A DNA stretch of 64,000 bases from positions 558,001 through 622,000 of the forward strand of contig JADJLB010000001.1 of NCBI GenBank assembly GCA_016705685.1, in the 5' to 3' direction. Below the pieces are notes generated by a model. The model saw only the letters and a program-made list of their open reading frames with translations, was not told the origin of the DNA and ran no database searches. The position numbers and the translations under genes were made by a program. This DNA comes from Propionivibrio sp. (GTDB taxonomy: Bacteria; Pseudomonadota; Gammaproteobacteria; Burkholderiales; Rhodocyclaceae). How positions within the stretch are numbered: position 1 is the first letter of the stretch; every line of letters begins with the position of its first letter. Below, piece by piece: positions 47,621-57,150 of the stretch.

Positions 47621-48908
47621 GACCATACCTCAGTAATACTGCCGGATGTAGTTGTAGGCCTTCTCGAACAATTCCACGTCCGCATGCAGCTTGTATTTGA
47701 AGAACGCTTTGCCAGTGGGTCAGACCCATGTTGTCCTTCTGGTGATCCGCCCGATCCACGATCACCTCGGCCGCCGTCTGCCCGTGAATGGCGAAGTGCA
47801 GCTTGTTCTGAACCGCAGCAAAAAAGCGCTTCGTCGCCGTGGCGGACGTGTCGTAGTCGAGCGAGGTGCCGTAGATGTCGGTGATCTTCTGGTAGAACTT
47901 GCGCTCGGAAAGGCGGATTTCCCGGACTTTTTCCAGTTGCCGCTCGAAGAATTTGTCCGTCGGGATGCTGCCGCCTCCCTTAAGGCGATCCACATCCATC
48001 GTCCAACCCTGAATCGTGTAATCCTTGACGATCTGGTTGGCCCATTTACGGAACTGCACCGCGCGCTCGTTTTCAAACTGCACCTTGCGCTGAACCTCGC
48101 GCTCGCCCTCGGTTTGAACCATTAAGTACTGCTTAACAGTTGCCTCGCGCTCAAGCTCGTTATCCGCATAGATGCGTTTCAAATGCTGGCTGATAGCCGG
48201 CACCGACACATCGTAGAGCGTGGCCAAGTCCCCCGAGGTCCATGGACCTCGCGGATCTTCATCATCGTTCTTGTAGCGCGCCTTCGCGTCATCCCCTCGT
48301 GGCAAGAGATTTGGCTTCCACTTATCTGCGTTCGACGCGTACAGGACGATGTAATCGTGGTCCTCAGAAAGATGGCGCGCAGAGTTCTTCGGCGAGAAAA
48401 TCTTCTGCCAGAGCACGGTTGCCACGAAATTTTTCGCCCCGAAGATTTCATCCATCAACAGCCGCAACGTCGCCACCTCGTTGTCATCAATGGAGATAAA
48501 GATCGCCCCGTCATCGCGCAGAAACTGTTTCAGTAACACCAGCCGTGGATACATCATCGACAACCAGCGGTCGTGGCGATCCAGCGTCTCGCCTTCCTTA
48601 CCGACCACTTCGCCGAGCCAGCGGCGGATTTCCGGACTGTTGACGTTGTCGTTGTAGGCCCAGCCCTCGTTGCCGGTGTTATACGGCGGATCGATGTAGA
48701 TGCACTTCACCTGCCCCGCGTAACGCGGCAACAGCGCCTTGAGCGCATGCAGGTTGTCGCCCTGCACGATCAGGTTGCCACTGCTCGCCGTATCACCAGC
48801 GCCGACTTTGTCGCAGGACCGTTCAGGCACCGGTTCCAGCAGACGAAACGGCACTTCCTTGTGGTGTTTGACGACGGCTTCTTTGCCGATCCAGTTTAGC
48901 GTTGGCAT
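47607..48908 (-). CDS. Chimeric ORF: type III methyltransferase N-terminus fused to RhuM segment
   Basis: An open frame of 433 codons made of three parts. Residues 1-228 are the N-terminal half of a type III Mod adenine methyltransferase (LIVQGDNLHALKALL, catalytic IDPPYNTGN at 72-80, GAIFISIDDNE, DPRGPWTSGDL). Residues about 228-399 match the RhuM family (LYDVSVPAISQHLKRIYADN, then SERKFYQKITDIYGTS, QNKLHFAIHGQTAAE and ADHQKDNMGLTHW), but lack the usual HYNLDxIIAVGYRV stretch. The last 34 residues look out of frame. The SAM-binding motif of beta-class Mod enzymes, C-terminal to DPPY, is missing, so methylation activity is unlikely. No res gene remains. Confidence 0.8.
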   Translation of the reverse strand: MPTLNWIGKEAVVKHHKEVPFRLLEPVPERSCDKVGAGDTASSGNLIVQGDNLHALKALLPRYAGQVKCIYIDPPYNTGNEGWAYNDNVNSPEIRRWLGEVVGKEGETLDRHDRWLSMMYPRLVLLKQFLRDDGAIFISIDDNEVATLRLLMDEIFGAKNFVATVLWQKIFSPKNSARHLSEDHDYIVLYASNADKWKPNLLPRGDDAKARYKNDDEDPRGPWTSGDLATLYDVSVPAISQHLKRIYADNELEREATVKQYLMVQTEGEREVQRKVQFENERAVQFRKWANQIVKDYTIQGWTMDVDRLKGGGSIPTDKFFERQLEKVREIRLSERKFYQKITDIYGTSLDYDTSATATKRFFAAVQNKLHFAIHGQTAAEVIVDRADHQKDNMGLTHWQSVLQIQAACGRGIVREGLQLHPAVLLRYGHVIV

Positions 48909-49086
48909 TCGGATTTCCGGTTCTATGTTGTCACTGCTATCGTCCGCATTGGGTGGGAATGGTCGATAGGAGTTTTTGATTTTTCGAGGACAGGCCGGTA
49001 TATCGCCCAGGCTCTACCGCCCGTATCTCGGGGATATCCCTTTGAATGTCCGATAGCCCAGTCCCTGAGCCAAGGGCGGACAGAAC

Positions 49087-49204
49087 TTGACAGAGGCGCC
49101 ATCCAGAGTAGAATCCGCCATTGAGTTCACTGCCTATCGGCTTTGAACCAATCGAGGTCTCGGCCGCTGAACCCGCGTAGCGAATCAGCGGCTTTTGTTT
49201 TTTT
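49087..49204 (+). ncRNA. Candidate small RNA with own promoter and terminator
   Basis: A near-consensus sigma-70 promoter, TTGACA (49087-49092), 16 bp, TAGAAT (49109-49114), is followed about 50 bp later by an intrinsic terminator: GCCGCTGA (49163-49170) / TCAGCGGC (49185-49192) then TTTTGTTTTTTT. The transcript would run from about 49121 to 49204 (about 84 bases). Its 5' part can fold as GTTCA-CT-GCC-TATC-GGC-TT-TGAAC (49125-49148) and a small CGAGGTCTCG hairpin. No start codon opens a plausible peptide. It points toward the 3' end of the convergent gene at 49215-49688. Expression is unproven. Confidence 0.55.
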
Positions 49205-49214
49205 CGGGTCGCTA

Positions 49215-49688
49215 TCAAGGCGTCCCTCCCAGCAGATGGAGGCACGCCGCCCTGGACCATACCGGCGACGTCCTGATCTTGCTGATGCTGTTATCGGCCT
49301 GGTAGCAAGTCACGAAGTTGGCTTTCAGCGAACCGTCAGACTTCAGGGTCATAGCCACCACAACGACAAAATCCTCGTATACAACCGCTACCCGGCGGGT
49401 GGCGTCGTATTGGCGGGAGGTTTTATCCCACCCCTCGAATAGCGCAGCAGCAGGGTGTTCCAGCGTTGCCTTGATCCAGTCGATGCGTTGCGCACGAACG
49501 GGAGAGAAAGCGTCCTTGATTCCGTTCCGCGCCGTGCTCTCGTAGAACATGTGACCAAACTTGCCGGGCGAAAAATGCACGCGAATGCCGTCGAAGGTCA
49601 GGAGATTCCCACGACAGTAGATTTGTTCGTAGTGCGTCCGGTATTCAGCCGTGGTGGCGTAATGAACCAGCGGAGGCAACGCCATCAC
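49215..49688 (-). CDS. Hypothetical protein, possible BECR-fold (barnase/EndoU/RelE-like) nuclease
   Basis: A 157-residue protein. The segments TFDGIRVHFSPGKFGHMFYE, AQRIDWIKATLEHP, VAVVYEDFVVVVAMTL and the late FVTCYQADNSISKIR resemble the layout of phage BECR (barnase-EndoU-colicin-RelE) nucleases, with conserved-looking His, Arg, Thr and Tyr that could be catalytic. This is by eye and not certain. Its ATG overlaps the DUF3800 stop by 4 bases, so it is the last gene of a three-gene operon. It could be the toxic component. Confidence 0.6.
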   Translation of the reverse strand: MMALPPLVHYATTAEYRTHYEQIYCRGNLLTFDGIRVHFSPGKFGHMFYESTARNGIKDAFSPVRAQRIDWIKATLEHPAAALFEGWDKTSRQYDATRRVAVVYEDFVVVVAMTLKSDGSLKANFVTCYQADNSISKIRTSPVWSRAACLHLLGGTP

Positions 49689-50383
49689 CAGCCTCCCTGA
49701 AGTCGAATCTGGAAGATGTTGAACTTCTCTTCGCGTTTGTGCGTAGGGGCGAGAGAACAGCCCAGAGCAGATTCGAGACGGGCGACAACGGCTGACTTGG
49801 CCGTGCCGTCTCGCAACGTTCCGTTGATACGGCTGCTTGCGGCCCCGAGCAGCAAATCACAAAGCTGTATCAGGACAACTTGGTGAGAAGGAAGCGACTG
49901 GATGCTATCGATGTTCGAGGTCAGGTTGGCGCGCGACAGGCATCGAGTGAGCACGGGCAGGCGCTTGGGATCACGGTTACTCTTGATGTCGCAGAAGACG
50001 CGGTAGGCGTTGAAGTCGAGCACCCAATGATGCAGAAGCTGGTAATAGAACTTGTAGAACCCAAGCTCGCCATCGTTGTCGTGAAGCGCCAGGTTGCGTT
50101 GGGTGCGGTCGACGGCAATGCAGCGAAAACGAAGGTTGTCGCCGTAGCCGACGAATAGATCGATTAGCTCGACGTAAAAATCCTTGCGATTCGGGGAGAC
50201 CTTGCTCCACTTGATTTCCCCCCACGCTTGGTGCCGCTGCCTCAGCGTACCAATCCGCGCCTTGATCTCATCACGCAGTTCTTCCGGTAGCCAGAGGCTG
50301 CCGATCATGAGGTAACGCGCACGCGGATTCGCAGATGTCAGGACATCCGGGTTGGCCTCATCGCAATACACCTCAAATTTCAT
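49685..50383 (-). CDS. DUF3800 domain-containing protein
   Basis: A 232-residue DUF3800 protein. The family's acidic residues are visible: Asp8-Glu9 in EVYCDEANPD, Glu in WGEIKWSKVS, Asp in YRVFCDIKSNRD and Asp in QLCDLLLGAASS. The arrangement suggests an RNase H-like metal-dependent nuclease fold, but no activity is established that I know of. It sits between an HVO_A0114-type DNA-binding protein and a possible BECR nuclease, with 4-base overlaps on each side. DUF3800 genes recur in defence and mobile regions. Confidence 0.85.
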   Translation of the reverse strand: MKFEVYCDEANPDVLTSANPRARYLMIGSLWLPEELRDEIKARIGTLRQRHQAWGEIKWSKVSPNRKDFYVELIDLFVGYGDNLRFRCIAVDRTQRNLALHDNDGELGFYKFYYQLLHHWVLDFNAYRVFCDIKSNRDPKRLPVLTRCLSRANLTSNIDSIQSLPSHQVVLIQLCDLLLGAASSRINGTLRDGTAKSAVVARLESALGCSLAPTHKREEKFNIFQIRLQGGW

Positions 50384-50724
50384 TTTCGCTCCCCCTGCGG
50401 TGAATCCAGCACCACCAGAAAATCTGTGGCCCGCGCAATCGGCTCGATTTCGCGCACATTGCGTTTGAGCTCAACCAGCCCGTAGCTTTCCATCATTCGG
50501 AGAGTGCGCGAGAGGTTGGGCACCTGACGCCCAGACAGCGCGGCCAATTCAGTCAGCGTCTTGGGTTTTGCATCCCGAATGACGCACAGCAATGCCCGAT
50601 TATCTTCCGACAACACTGCCGCCATCGTCGCCATCGATGGAAACCAGACGGTAGGAGCGTACTTCCCGCCACCGGCAACTTCAGCGTCACCGCCACGGCG
50701 GATTCCGACAACGCAGCGCTTCAT
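50380..50724 (-). CDS. HVO_A0114-family putative DNA-binding protein
   Basis: A 114-residue winged helix-turn-helix protein. AVLSEDNRALLCVIRDAKPK then TLTELAALSGRQVPNLSRTL and MMESYGLVELKR is the family core, and ATDFLVVLD ends it. HVO_A0114 proteins are best known as the antitoxin-like partner of TumE (DUF6516) toxins. Here no TumE is present and the downstream genes encode DUF3800 and a possible nuclease, so it probably autoregulates this operon. Start codon choice is uncertain because several in-frame starts precede the conserved region. Confidence 0.8.
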   Translation of the reverse strand: MKRCVVGIRRGGDAEVAGGGKYAPTVWFPSMATMAAVLSEDNRALLCVIRDAKPKTLTELAALSGRQVPNLSRTLRMMESYGLVELKRNVREIEPIARATDFLVVLDSPQGERK

Positions 50725-50810
50725 TTTGAGTGTTCTGATTGGCTTGGCATAAGTCGATCAGTTTATCAGTGTGGCACAACTGCAGCCAGTGTTTTGACGA
50801 TGAAAAATGA

Positions 50811-50996
50811 TCAACTATTCGCTTGGCGGCCACCGGATTCCACAACGAAGCCCTTGGCAAGCAACCCCTTGACGACCTGAACCCGGGCGCCGCCGCGCAA
50901 GTTATCCGGCAAGGGCTCGATTTCACCAGTTGGTCGCCGGGCGGCCGCCACGAGAATGGACATCTGAGTGGCGGTTGGTTTGATGTCAGTATTCAT
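50811..50996 (-). CDS. DUF3489 domain-containing small protein
   Basis: A 61-residue protein: TATQMSILVAAARRPTGEIE, then PLPDNLRGGARVQVVKGLLA and KGFVVESGG matches the DUF3489 winged-helix type. AGGAG lies 8 bases upstream of ATG 50996. DUF3489 proteins are usually longer and sit in mobile islands near recombinases. This copy may be a short form. Its start overlaps the end of a small upstream ORF. Confidence 0.75.
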   Translation of the reverse strand: MNTDIKPTATQMSILVAAARRPTGEIEPLPDNLRGGARVQVVKGLLAKGFVVESGGRQANS

Positions 50997-51153
50997 CTGT
51001 TTCTCCTGCGACGGATTCGGCGATCCATTCGGCGGCGCCGACAAGTTCCATTTCTTCCCATCGGGCGCGGTAGTAGGCAAGTCCACCCGGCTGATCGCCA
51101 GATCCGATGACCTGGATGTATGCGCACGCTCCAAGAGTTGCTGGGACATGCAA
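50986..51153 (-). CDS. Small hypothetical protein overlapping the DUF3489 start
   Basis: A 55-codon frame with TTG start at 51153, reading AYIQVIGSGDQPGGLAYYRA, then RWEEMELVGAAEWIAES. The protein-like composition and the short overlap with the DUF3489 start suggest a coupled gene or the C-terminal remnant of a longer one; a stop lies just upstream in frame. Family not recognised. Confidence 0.4.
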   Translation of the reverse strand: MHVPATLGACAYIQVIGSGDQPGGLAYYRARWEEMELVGAAEWIAESVAGETDEY

Positions 51154-51268
51154 CGATTGTCATGACTATGAGATACGCGCATCTCGTTAAAGCAAATCTT
51201 GCCCAAGCGATACGCTTTAATCCATTGGCCAACCGAAAACTCTAGGTCGGAATTTTGTCGGAAGAATT

Positions 51269-51303
51269 AAAAAAAGGACTTAGGAATTGCTTCCTAAGTC
51301 CTT
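51269..51303 (-). terminator. Rho-independent terminator of tRNA-Ile2
   Basis: On the minus strand, 7 bases after the tRNA 3' end, AAGGACTTAGGAA pairs perfectly with TTCCTAAGTCCTT (13 bp, 4-base loop) and is followed by TTTTTTT. Confidence 0.92.
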
Positions 51304-51309
51304 GTATTT

Positions 51310-51386
51310 TGGTGGGCCCGCACGGACTTGAACCGTGGACCAAAGGATTATGAGTCCTCTGCTCTAACCAACTGAGCTACAGGCCC
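51310..51386 (-). tRNA. tRNA-Ile2 (anticodon CAT)
   Basis: A 77-base cloverleaf on the minus strand. Acceptor GGGCCTG pairs with CGGGCCC, the anticodon loop CTCATAA gives CAT, the T-arm is CACGGTTCAAGTCCGTG, and CCA is encoded. The GGACTCATAATCC anticodon arm and G-C rich acceptor match the isoleucine tRNA whose C34 becomes lysidine, rather than elongator Met, but the call between them rests on similarity only. Confidence 0.85.
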
Positions 51387-51399
51387 GGGAAAGCGATTG

Positions 51400-53340
<1,941 letters not shown>

Positions 53341-53402
53341 GAGCGATTCCCGGTTTGCGTTATACTCGAAAAACCCGCAATTCTACCACAACTTACAGTG
53401 CA

Positions 53403-55139
53403 TCAGCCTGGTCGCCCGCGCGCCGCCAAGGCCTCCAGATAATGCTGCTTTTCTTCGGCGCTTAACCCGGCGACGCCGAGTTTTTGGGCTTTCGCCTGCA
53501 ATACGTCGAAAGTCCTTTTGTTCACTCCTTCAAGCAATCGTGCAATTGCACCGTCAAACTCCGCTTTGATTTCCTCTTCGGCAAAGGGCTGTTGCATGAG
53601 TTCGGCCGCTGCCTCGCGTAAAGCCGGCTCGCTCTCGCTGCCCCGCATGCGTTCGAGCAAAGCCGCGTAAGGCGGTGTTGGATCGCCCGCCGTCGAAATC
53701 GTTTCACATAACTGTTTGAGTAAACGCGCATCGGCAGAATTTGTCGGTATCAGGTCGTGCGGCAGCGCTTTCGCCAGCTCCGGTCTCTGCAACAACAGCC
53801 GTAGCAGGCGGGGAAACAGTGAATACTTCTGTTTCGGGGCCTTCGCCGGTGCCGATCTTGCAATTGGTCGCAAGTCGCACAGCCGTTCAACTTCGGGCTG
53901 CGAAAATCCGCTGATTTCAGCGAGTCGTTTGACCAACTGTAGTCGCAATAATGGCGTTTGCAAGCGGCCGAGCAATGGTTTGGCCTCAGCCACCAGTCTG
54001 GCGCGTCCTTCAGCGCTGTTCATGTCGCAATTGGAGGCGAGGTGGCGTAGCAAAAACTCTGAAAGTGGAGTGGCTTGCGCAATCATGCGCTCGAACGCTT
54101 CGCTACCGTGCTGACGCACGAAGCTGTCGGGGTCGTCTGCCTCCGGCAAAAAGACAAAACCGATACTCTTCTTCTCAGGCAAGACTTCAAGGCTGTTTTC
54201 CAGCGCCCGCCAGGCGGCTTTACGACCGGCCGCGTCACCATCAAAGCAGAAGGCAATATGATCAACCTGACGCAGCAGCTTTTGAACATGCACGGATGTG
54301 GTGGCGGTACCCAAGGTGGCCACCACATTGCCGATGCGGTGCTGGGCCAGCGCCACGACATCCATATAGCCTTCGACAACGATGGCCGTATCCTTGTCGC
54401 GTAAGGCGGCGCGTGCCTGCGGCAATCCGAATACTTCCCGTCCCTTTTCGAATAGCGGCGTTTCTGGAGAATTAAGATATTTAGGCTCGCCTTCGCCTAG
54501 GACGCGGCCGCCAAAGGCGATCACTTCGCCCTTCTGGTTCATGATCGGGAACATGATTCGATCACGAAAGCGGTCGTAGAGGCGCCCTTGTTCGTTCTTG
54601 ATGACCAGACCGGCAAGCTGCAAGGCGTTGATCGTGTAATCGTCGAAGGCGTCGCCCAGATTCTGCCAACCCTCCGGCGCGTAGCCGATACCGAATTTCT
54701 GCGCCATCTCGCCACTGATCCCGCGCTGCTTGAGGTAGCTTATCGCTTTGTCGGAACGCTTCAACTGCTCGTAATAATACTTTGCCGCACGGGCCATGAT
54801 CTCGGTCAGCGCGGTGATCTTCGGTGCATCGTGCGGCTTCCAGCCTTCGTCTTCCGGCACCTGCAGGCCGGCGCGATTCGACAGTTCCTTGATGGCTTCG
54901 ATGAAACCGAGGCCGGAATACTCCATCAGGAAGCCGATGGCCGTGCCATGCGCACCACAACCGAAGCAATGGTAGAACTGCTTGCTCGGGCTGACGGTGA
55001 ACGAGGGTGATTTCTCGTTGTGGAATGGGCAGCACGCCGCAAAGTTGGCGCCCGCCTTTCTTAGCGGGACGTAGCCGTCAATCAGATCGACGACATCAAC
55101 GCGGTTCAGCAACTCCTGAATGAATGACTCCGGAATCAA
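53403..55139 (-). CDS. dnaG: DNA primase
   Basis: Synthesises RNA primers for replication. The N-terminal zinc finger is CCPFHNEKSPSF...YHCFGCG (Cys, His, Cys, Cys), followed by the RNA polymerase domain with EVIAFGGRVLGEGEPKYLNS, the TOPRIM motifs VVEGYMDVVAL and FCFDGDAAGRKAA, and a C-terminal helicase-binding domain. 578 aa. The start is TTG at 55139, supported by an AAGAGGA ribosome-binding site; no better start exists. It lies between yqeY and rpoD as in the classic macromolecular synthesis operon. Confidence 0.97.
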   Translation of the reverse strand: MIPESFIQELLNRVDVVDLIDGYVPLRKAGANFAACCPFHNEKSPSFTVSPSKQFYHCFGCGAHGTAIGFLMEYSGLGFIEAIKELSNRAGLQVPEDEGWKPHDAPKITALTEIMARAAKYYYEQLKRSDKAISYLKQRGISGEMAQKFGIGYAPEGWQNLGDAFDDYTINALQLAGLVIKNEQGRLYDRFRDRIMFPIMNQKGEVIAFGGRVLGEGEPKYLNSPETPLFEKGREVFGLPQARAALRDKDTAIVVEGYMDVVALAQHRIGNVVATLGTATTSVHVQKLLRQVDHIAFCFDGDAAGRKAAWRALENSLEVLPEKKSIGFVFLPEADDPDSFVRQHGSEAFERMIAQATPLSEFLLRHLASNCDMNSAEGRARLVAEAKPLLGRLQTPLLRLQLVKRLAEISGFSQPEVERLCDLRPIARSAPAKAPKQKYSLFPRLLRLLLQRPELAKALPHDLIPTNSADARLLKQLCETISTAGDPTPPYAALLERMRGSESEPALREAAAELMQQPFAEEEIKAEFDGAIARLLEGVNKRTFDVLQAKAQKLGVAGLSAEEKQHYLEALAARGRPG

Positions 55140-55190
55140 TCTGAAATCCTCTTCCTCTCATCGGCAGCCAACAGGAGCCATCTCTGAGGA

Positions 55191-55643
55191 TCAGGACGCA
55201 GCCAGGCGGGTCTTCACCCGCTTGGACACGTCGGTCATGTCGGCACGTCCGGCAAGTTTCGGCTTGAGCAAAGCCATGACCTTGCCCATATCGCCTGGAC
55301 CTGCGGCGCCCGTCGCAGTCACGGCGGACGCTATGGCGTCGTCGATTTCTCCGGAGGACAGGCTCGCGGGCATGTATCCGATGAGGAGTTCAAGTTCAAA
55401 CCGTTCGGCATCGGCGAGTTCCTGGCGTCCGGCCGCTTCATACTGCGTAATGGAATCGCGCCGCTGTTTGAGCATCTTGTCGATAACGGCGATAACCGTT
55501 GTATCGTCAAGTTCAATACGTTCATCGACTTCCTTTTGTTTGATGGCGGCCAACAGGAGTCGGATGGCGTCGCGCTTTTCCTTTTCGCCGGAACGCATGG
55601 CAGCCTTCATGTCGTCATTGATGCGTTCTTTCAGGGTCATCAC
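55191..55643 (-). CDS. yqeY: GatB/YqeY domain-containing protein
   Basis: A 150-residue protein of the GatB/YqeY family: MTLKERINDDMKAAMRSGEK, then RLLLAAIKQKEVDERIELDD and an LIGYMPASLSSGEI segment. It resembles the tRNA-recognising tail of amidotransferase GatB but has no known enzymatic site. It is part of the rpsU-yqeY-dnaG-rpoD cluster. AGGAG precedes its start. Confidence 0.93.
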   Translation of the reverse strand: MMTLKERINDDMKAAMRSGEKEKRDAIRLLLAAIKQKEVDERIELDDTTVIAVIDKMLKQRRDSITQYEAAGRQELADAERFELELLIGYMPASLSSGEIDDAIASAVTATGAAGPGDMGKVMALLKPKLAGRADMTDVSKRVKTRLAAS

Positions 55644-55725
55644 GAATCTCCTTGTAATAAATCTGGATTGCGGCGCTTGTGCTGCGCGTCGGCAAACGGC
55701 GCGCAGTCACGGGGCCAGAAACGCC

Positions 55726-55754
55726 AAAAGCCGCCCATCGCTAAACGGGCGGCT
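55726..55754 (-). terminator. Hairpin after rpsU, probable terminator
   Basis: AGCCGCCC (55729-55736) and GGGCGGCT (55747-55754) form an 8-bp stem with a 10-base loop, 24 bases past the rpsU stop. The minus-strand exit has TTTT. It may attenuate rather than fully end rpsU transcription into yqeY. Confidence 0.6.
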
Positions 55755-55777
55755 GATCAGCGGATCGAAATCCGGTA

Positions 55778-55990
55778 TTAAAAAAGCTTTGGCGGCAGGG
55801 TTTGGCTGCGCATGCGCTTGTGATGGCGCTTGACTGCGGCAGCCAGCTTGCGTTTGCGCTCAGCCGTCGGCTTCTCGTAGAACTCGCGTGCGCGCAGCTC
55901 GGTCAGCAGGCCGGTTTTTTCGACGGTGCGCTTGAAACGACGAATCGCTACCTCGAACGGCTCGTTTTCCTTCAGGCGAATGGCGGTCAT
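55778..55990 (-). CDS. rpsU: 30S ribosomal protein S21
   Basis: A 70-residue basic protein: [20 protein letters not shown], then [20 protein letters not shown], the standard S21 sequence. The frame is open 20 codons further upstream, but ATG 55990 gives the family start. S21 heads the macromolecular synthesis cluster in many Gram-negative bacteria. Confidence 0.97.
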   Translation of the reverse strand: MTAIRLKENEPFEVAIRRFKRTVEKTGLLTELRAREFYEKPTAERKRKLAAAVKRHHKRMRSQTLPPKLF

Positions 55991-56115
55991 CAACTCTATC
56001 CTAATTTCAAATATTCGACAGTTTACAACTGAGCCGAGCATTATAAGCAAAGCCGGTTGAAAATACCAAGCGCTTTGTTCTTGTTTAGCCCGGAGCGGGA
56101 AGGCGGCAGGTTAGA

Positions 56116-57150
56116 ATGCCGCCCATGCTGATTCTGGGAATTGAATCCTCCTGTGACGAAACAGGGATCGCGCTCTACGATACCGTCGCCGGCGGCGCGT
56201 TGCTTTCCCACGCGCTGCATTCCCAGGTGCTGATGCATCGGGACTACGGTGGCGTGGTTCCGGAGCTGGCCTCGCGTGATCACATCCGACACGTCGTCCC
56301 CTTGCTAAGAAAGGTCTTGTCTGACAGCGGGCGCTCGCTCACCGAGCTTGACGCCATTGCCTACACGCAAGGCCCCGGCTTGGCTGGCGCGCTATTGGTC
56401 GGCGCCGCGTTTGCCGAAGGTTTGGCGTCCTCGCTGGGCATACCGACGGTTCCGGTGCACCATCTCGAAGGCCATTTGCTGTCACCGCTGTTATCGAAGC
56501 GGCCACCGAAATTCCCTTTCATCGCACTGCTCGTCTCCGGTGGACACAGCCAGTTGATGCATGTCAAGGCTGTCGGAGAGTATCGGCTGCTCGGCGAAAC
56601 GCTGGATGACGCGGCAGGTGAGGCTTTCGATAAAACGGCCAAACTGCTTGGCATCCCCTACCCTGGTGGCCCGGCGCTGGCCGATCTGGCTGAATTCGGC
56701 CGGCCCGGATTGGTCAAATTGCCTCGCCCGATGTTGCATTCCGGCGACTTGAATTTCAGCTTCAGCGGCCTGAAAACGGCCGTATTGACCAAAGTTCACG
56801 CCATCGGTTTGCCTGACGACCAGCAGCGTGCTGATATTGCTCGCGGCTTCCAGGATGCGATTGTCGACGTTCTGGTTCAGAAATCATTGCGCGCGACTGA
56901 GGAGAGTGGTCTCAAGCGACTGGTGGTGGCCGGCGGTGTCGGCGCCAACCGCGAACTGCGCCGTCTGCTCGATCAACAGGCGGGGAAGGCGGGAATTACC
57001 GCCTTTTACCCCGAGCTTGAGTTCTGTACCGACAACGGGGCCATGATTGCGCTGGCCGGTGCCTTGCGCTTTCAGGCTGGCAAATCGATCAAGCCGGCCG
57101 GCGCCTTCGTCGTCCGGCCGCGCTGGCCGCTGACCGAAATTACGGGCTGA
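56116..57150 (+). CDS. tsaD: tRNA N6-adenosine threonylcarbamoyltransferase TsaD
   Basis: Catalytic subunit for t6A37 modification of ANN-decoding tRNAs. [18 protein letters not shown] opens the ASKHA-fold core; metal-binding His residues lie in [13 protein letters not shown], and [10 protein letters not shown] and [12 protein letters not shown] are conserved. 344 aa. ATG 56116 or 56125 may be the start; the former has the better-spaced weak ribosome-binding site. It is divergent from rpsU, the usual arrangement. Confidence 0.96.
   Translation: MPPMLILGIESSCDETGIALYDTVAGGALLSHALHSQVLMHRDYGGVVPELASRDHIRHVVPLLRKVLSDSGRSLTELDAIAYTQGPGLAGALLVGAAFAEGLASSLGIPTVPVHHLEGHLLSPLLSKRPPKFPFIALLVSGGHSQLMHVKAVGEYRLLGETLDDAAGEAFDKTAKLLGIPYPGGPALADLAEFGRPGLVKLPRPMLHSGDLNFSFSGLKTAVLTKVHAIGLPDDQQRADIARGFQDAIVDVLVQKSLRATEESGLKRLVVAGGVGANRELRRLLDQQAGKAGITAFYPELEFCTDNGAMIALAGALRFQAGKSIKPAGAFVVRPRWPLTEITG

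Noticed and set aside
49031..49040. Palindrome GGGATATCCC as an operator
   Set aside because: A single 10-bp palindrome is expected by chance in a window of this size, and nothing else supports regulation there.
48937..49260. 107-codon minus-strand frame over the small RNA candidate
   Set aside because: No protein-like pattern or good start, and it overlaps the end of the real gene at 49215-49688; the promoter-terminator pair on the plus strand explains the region better.
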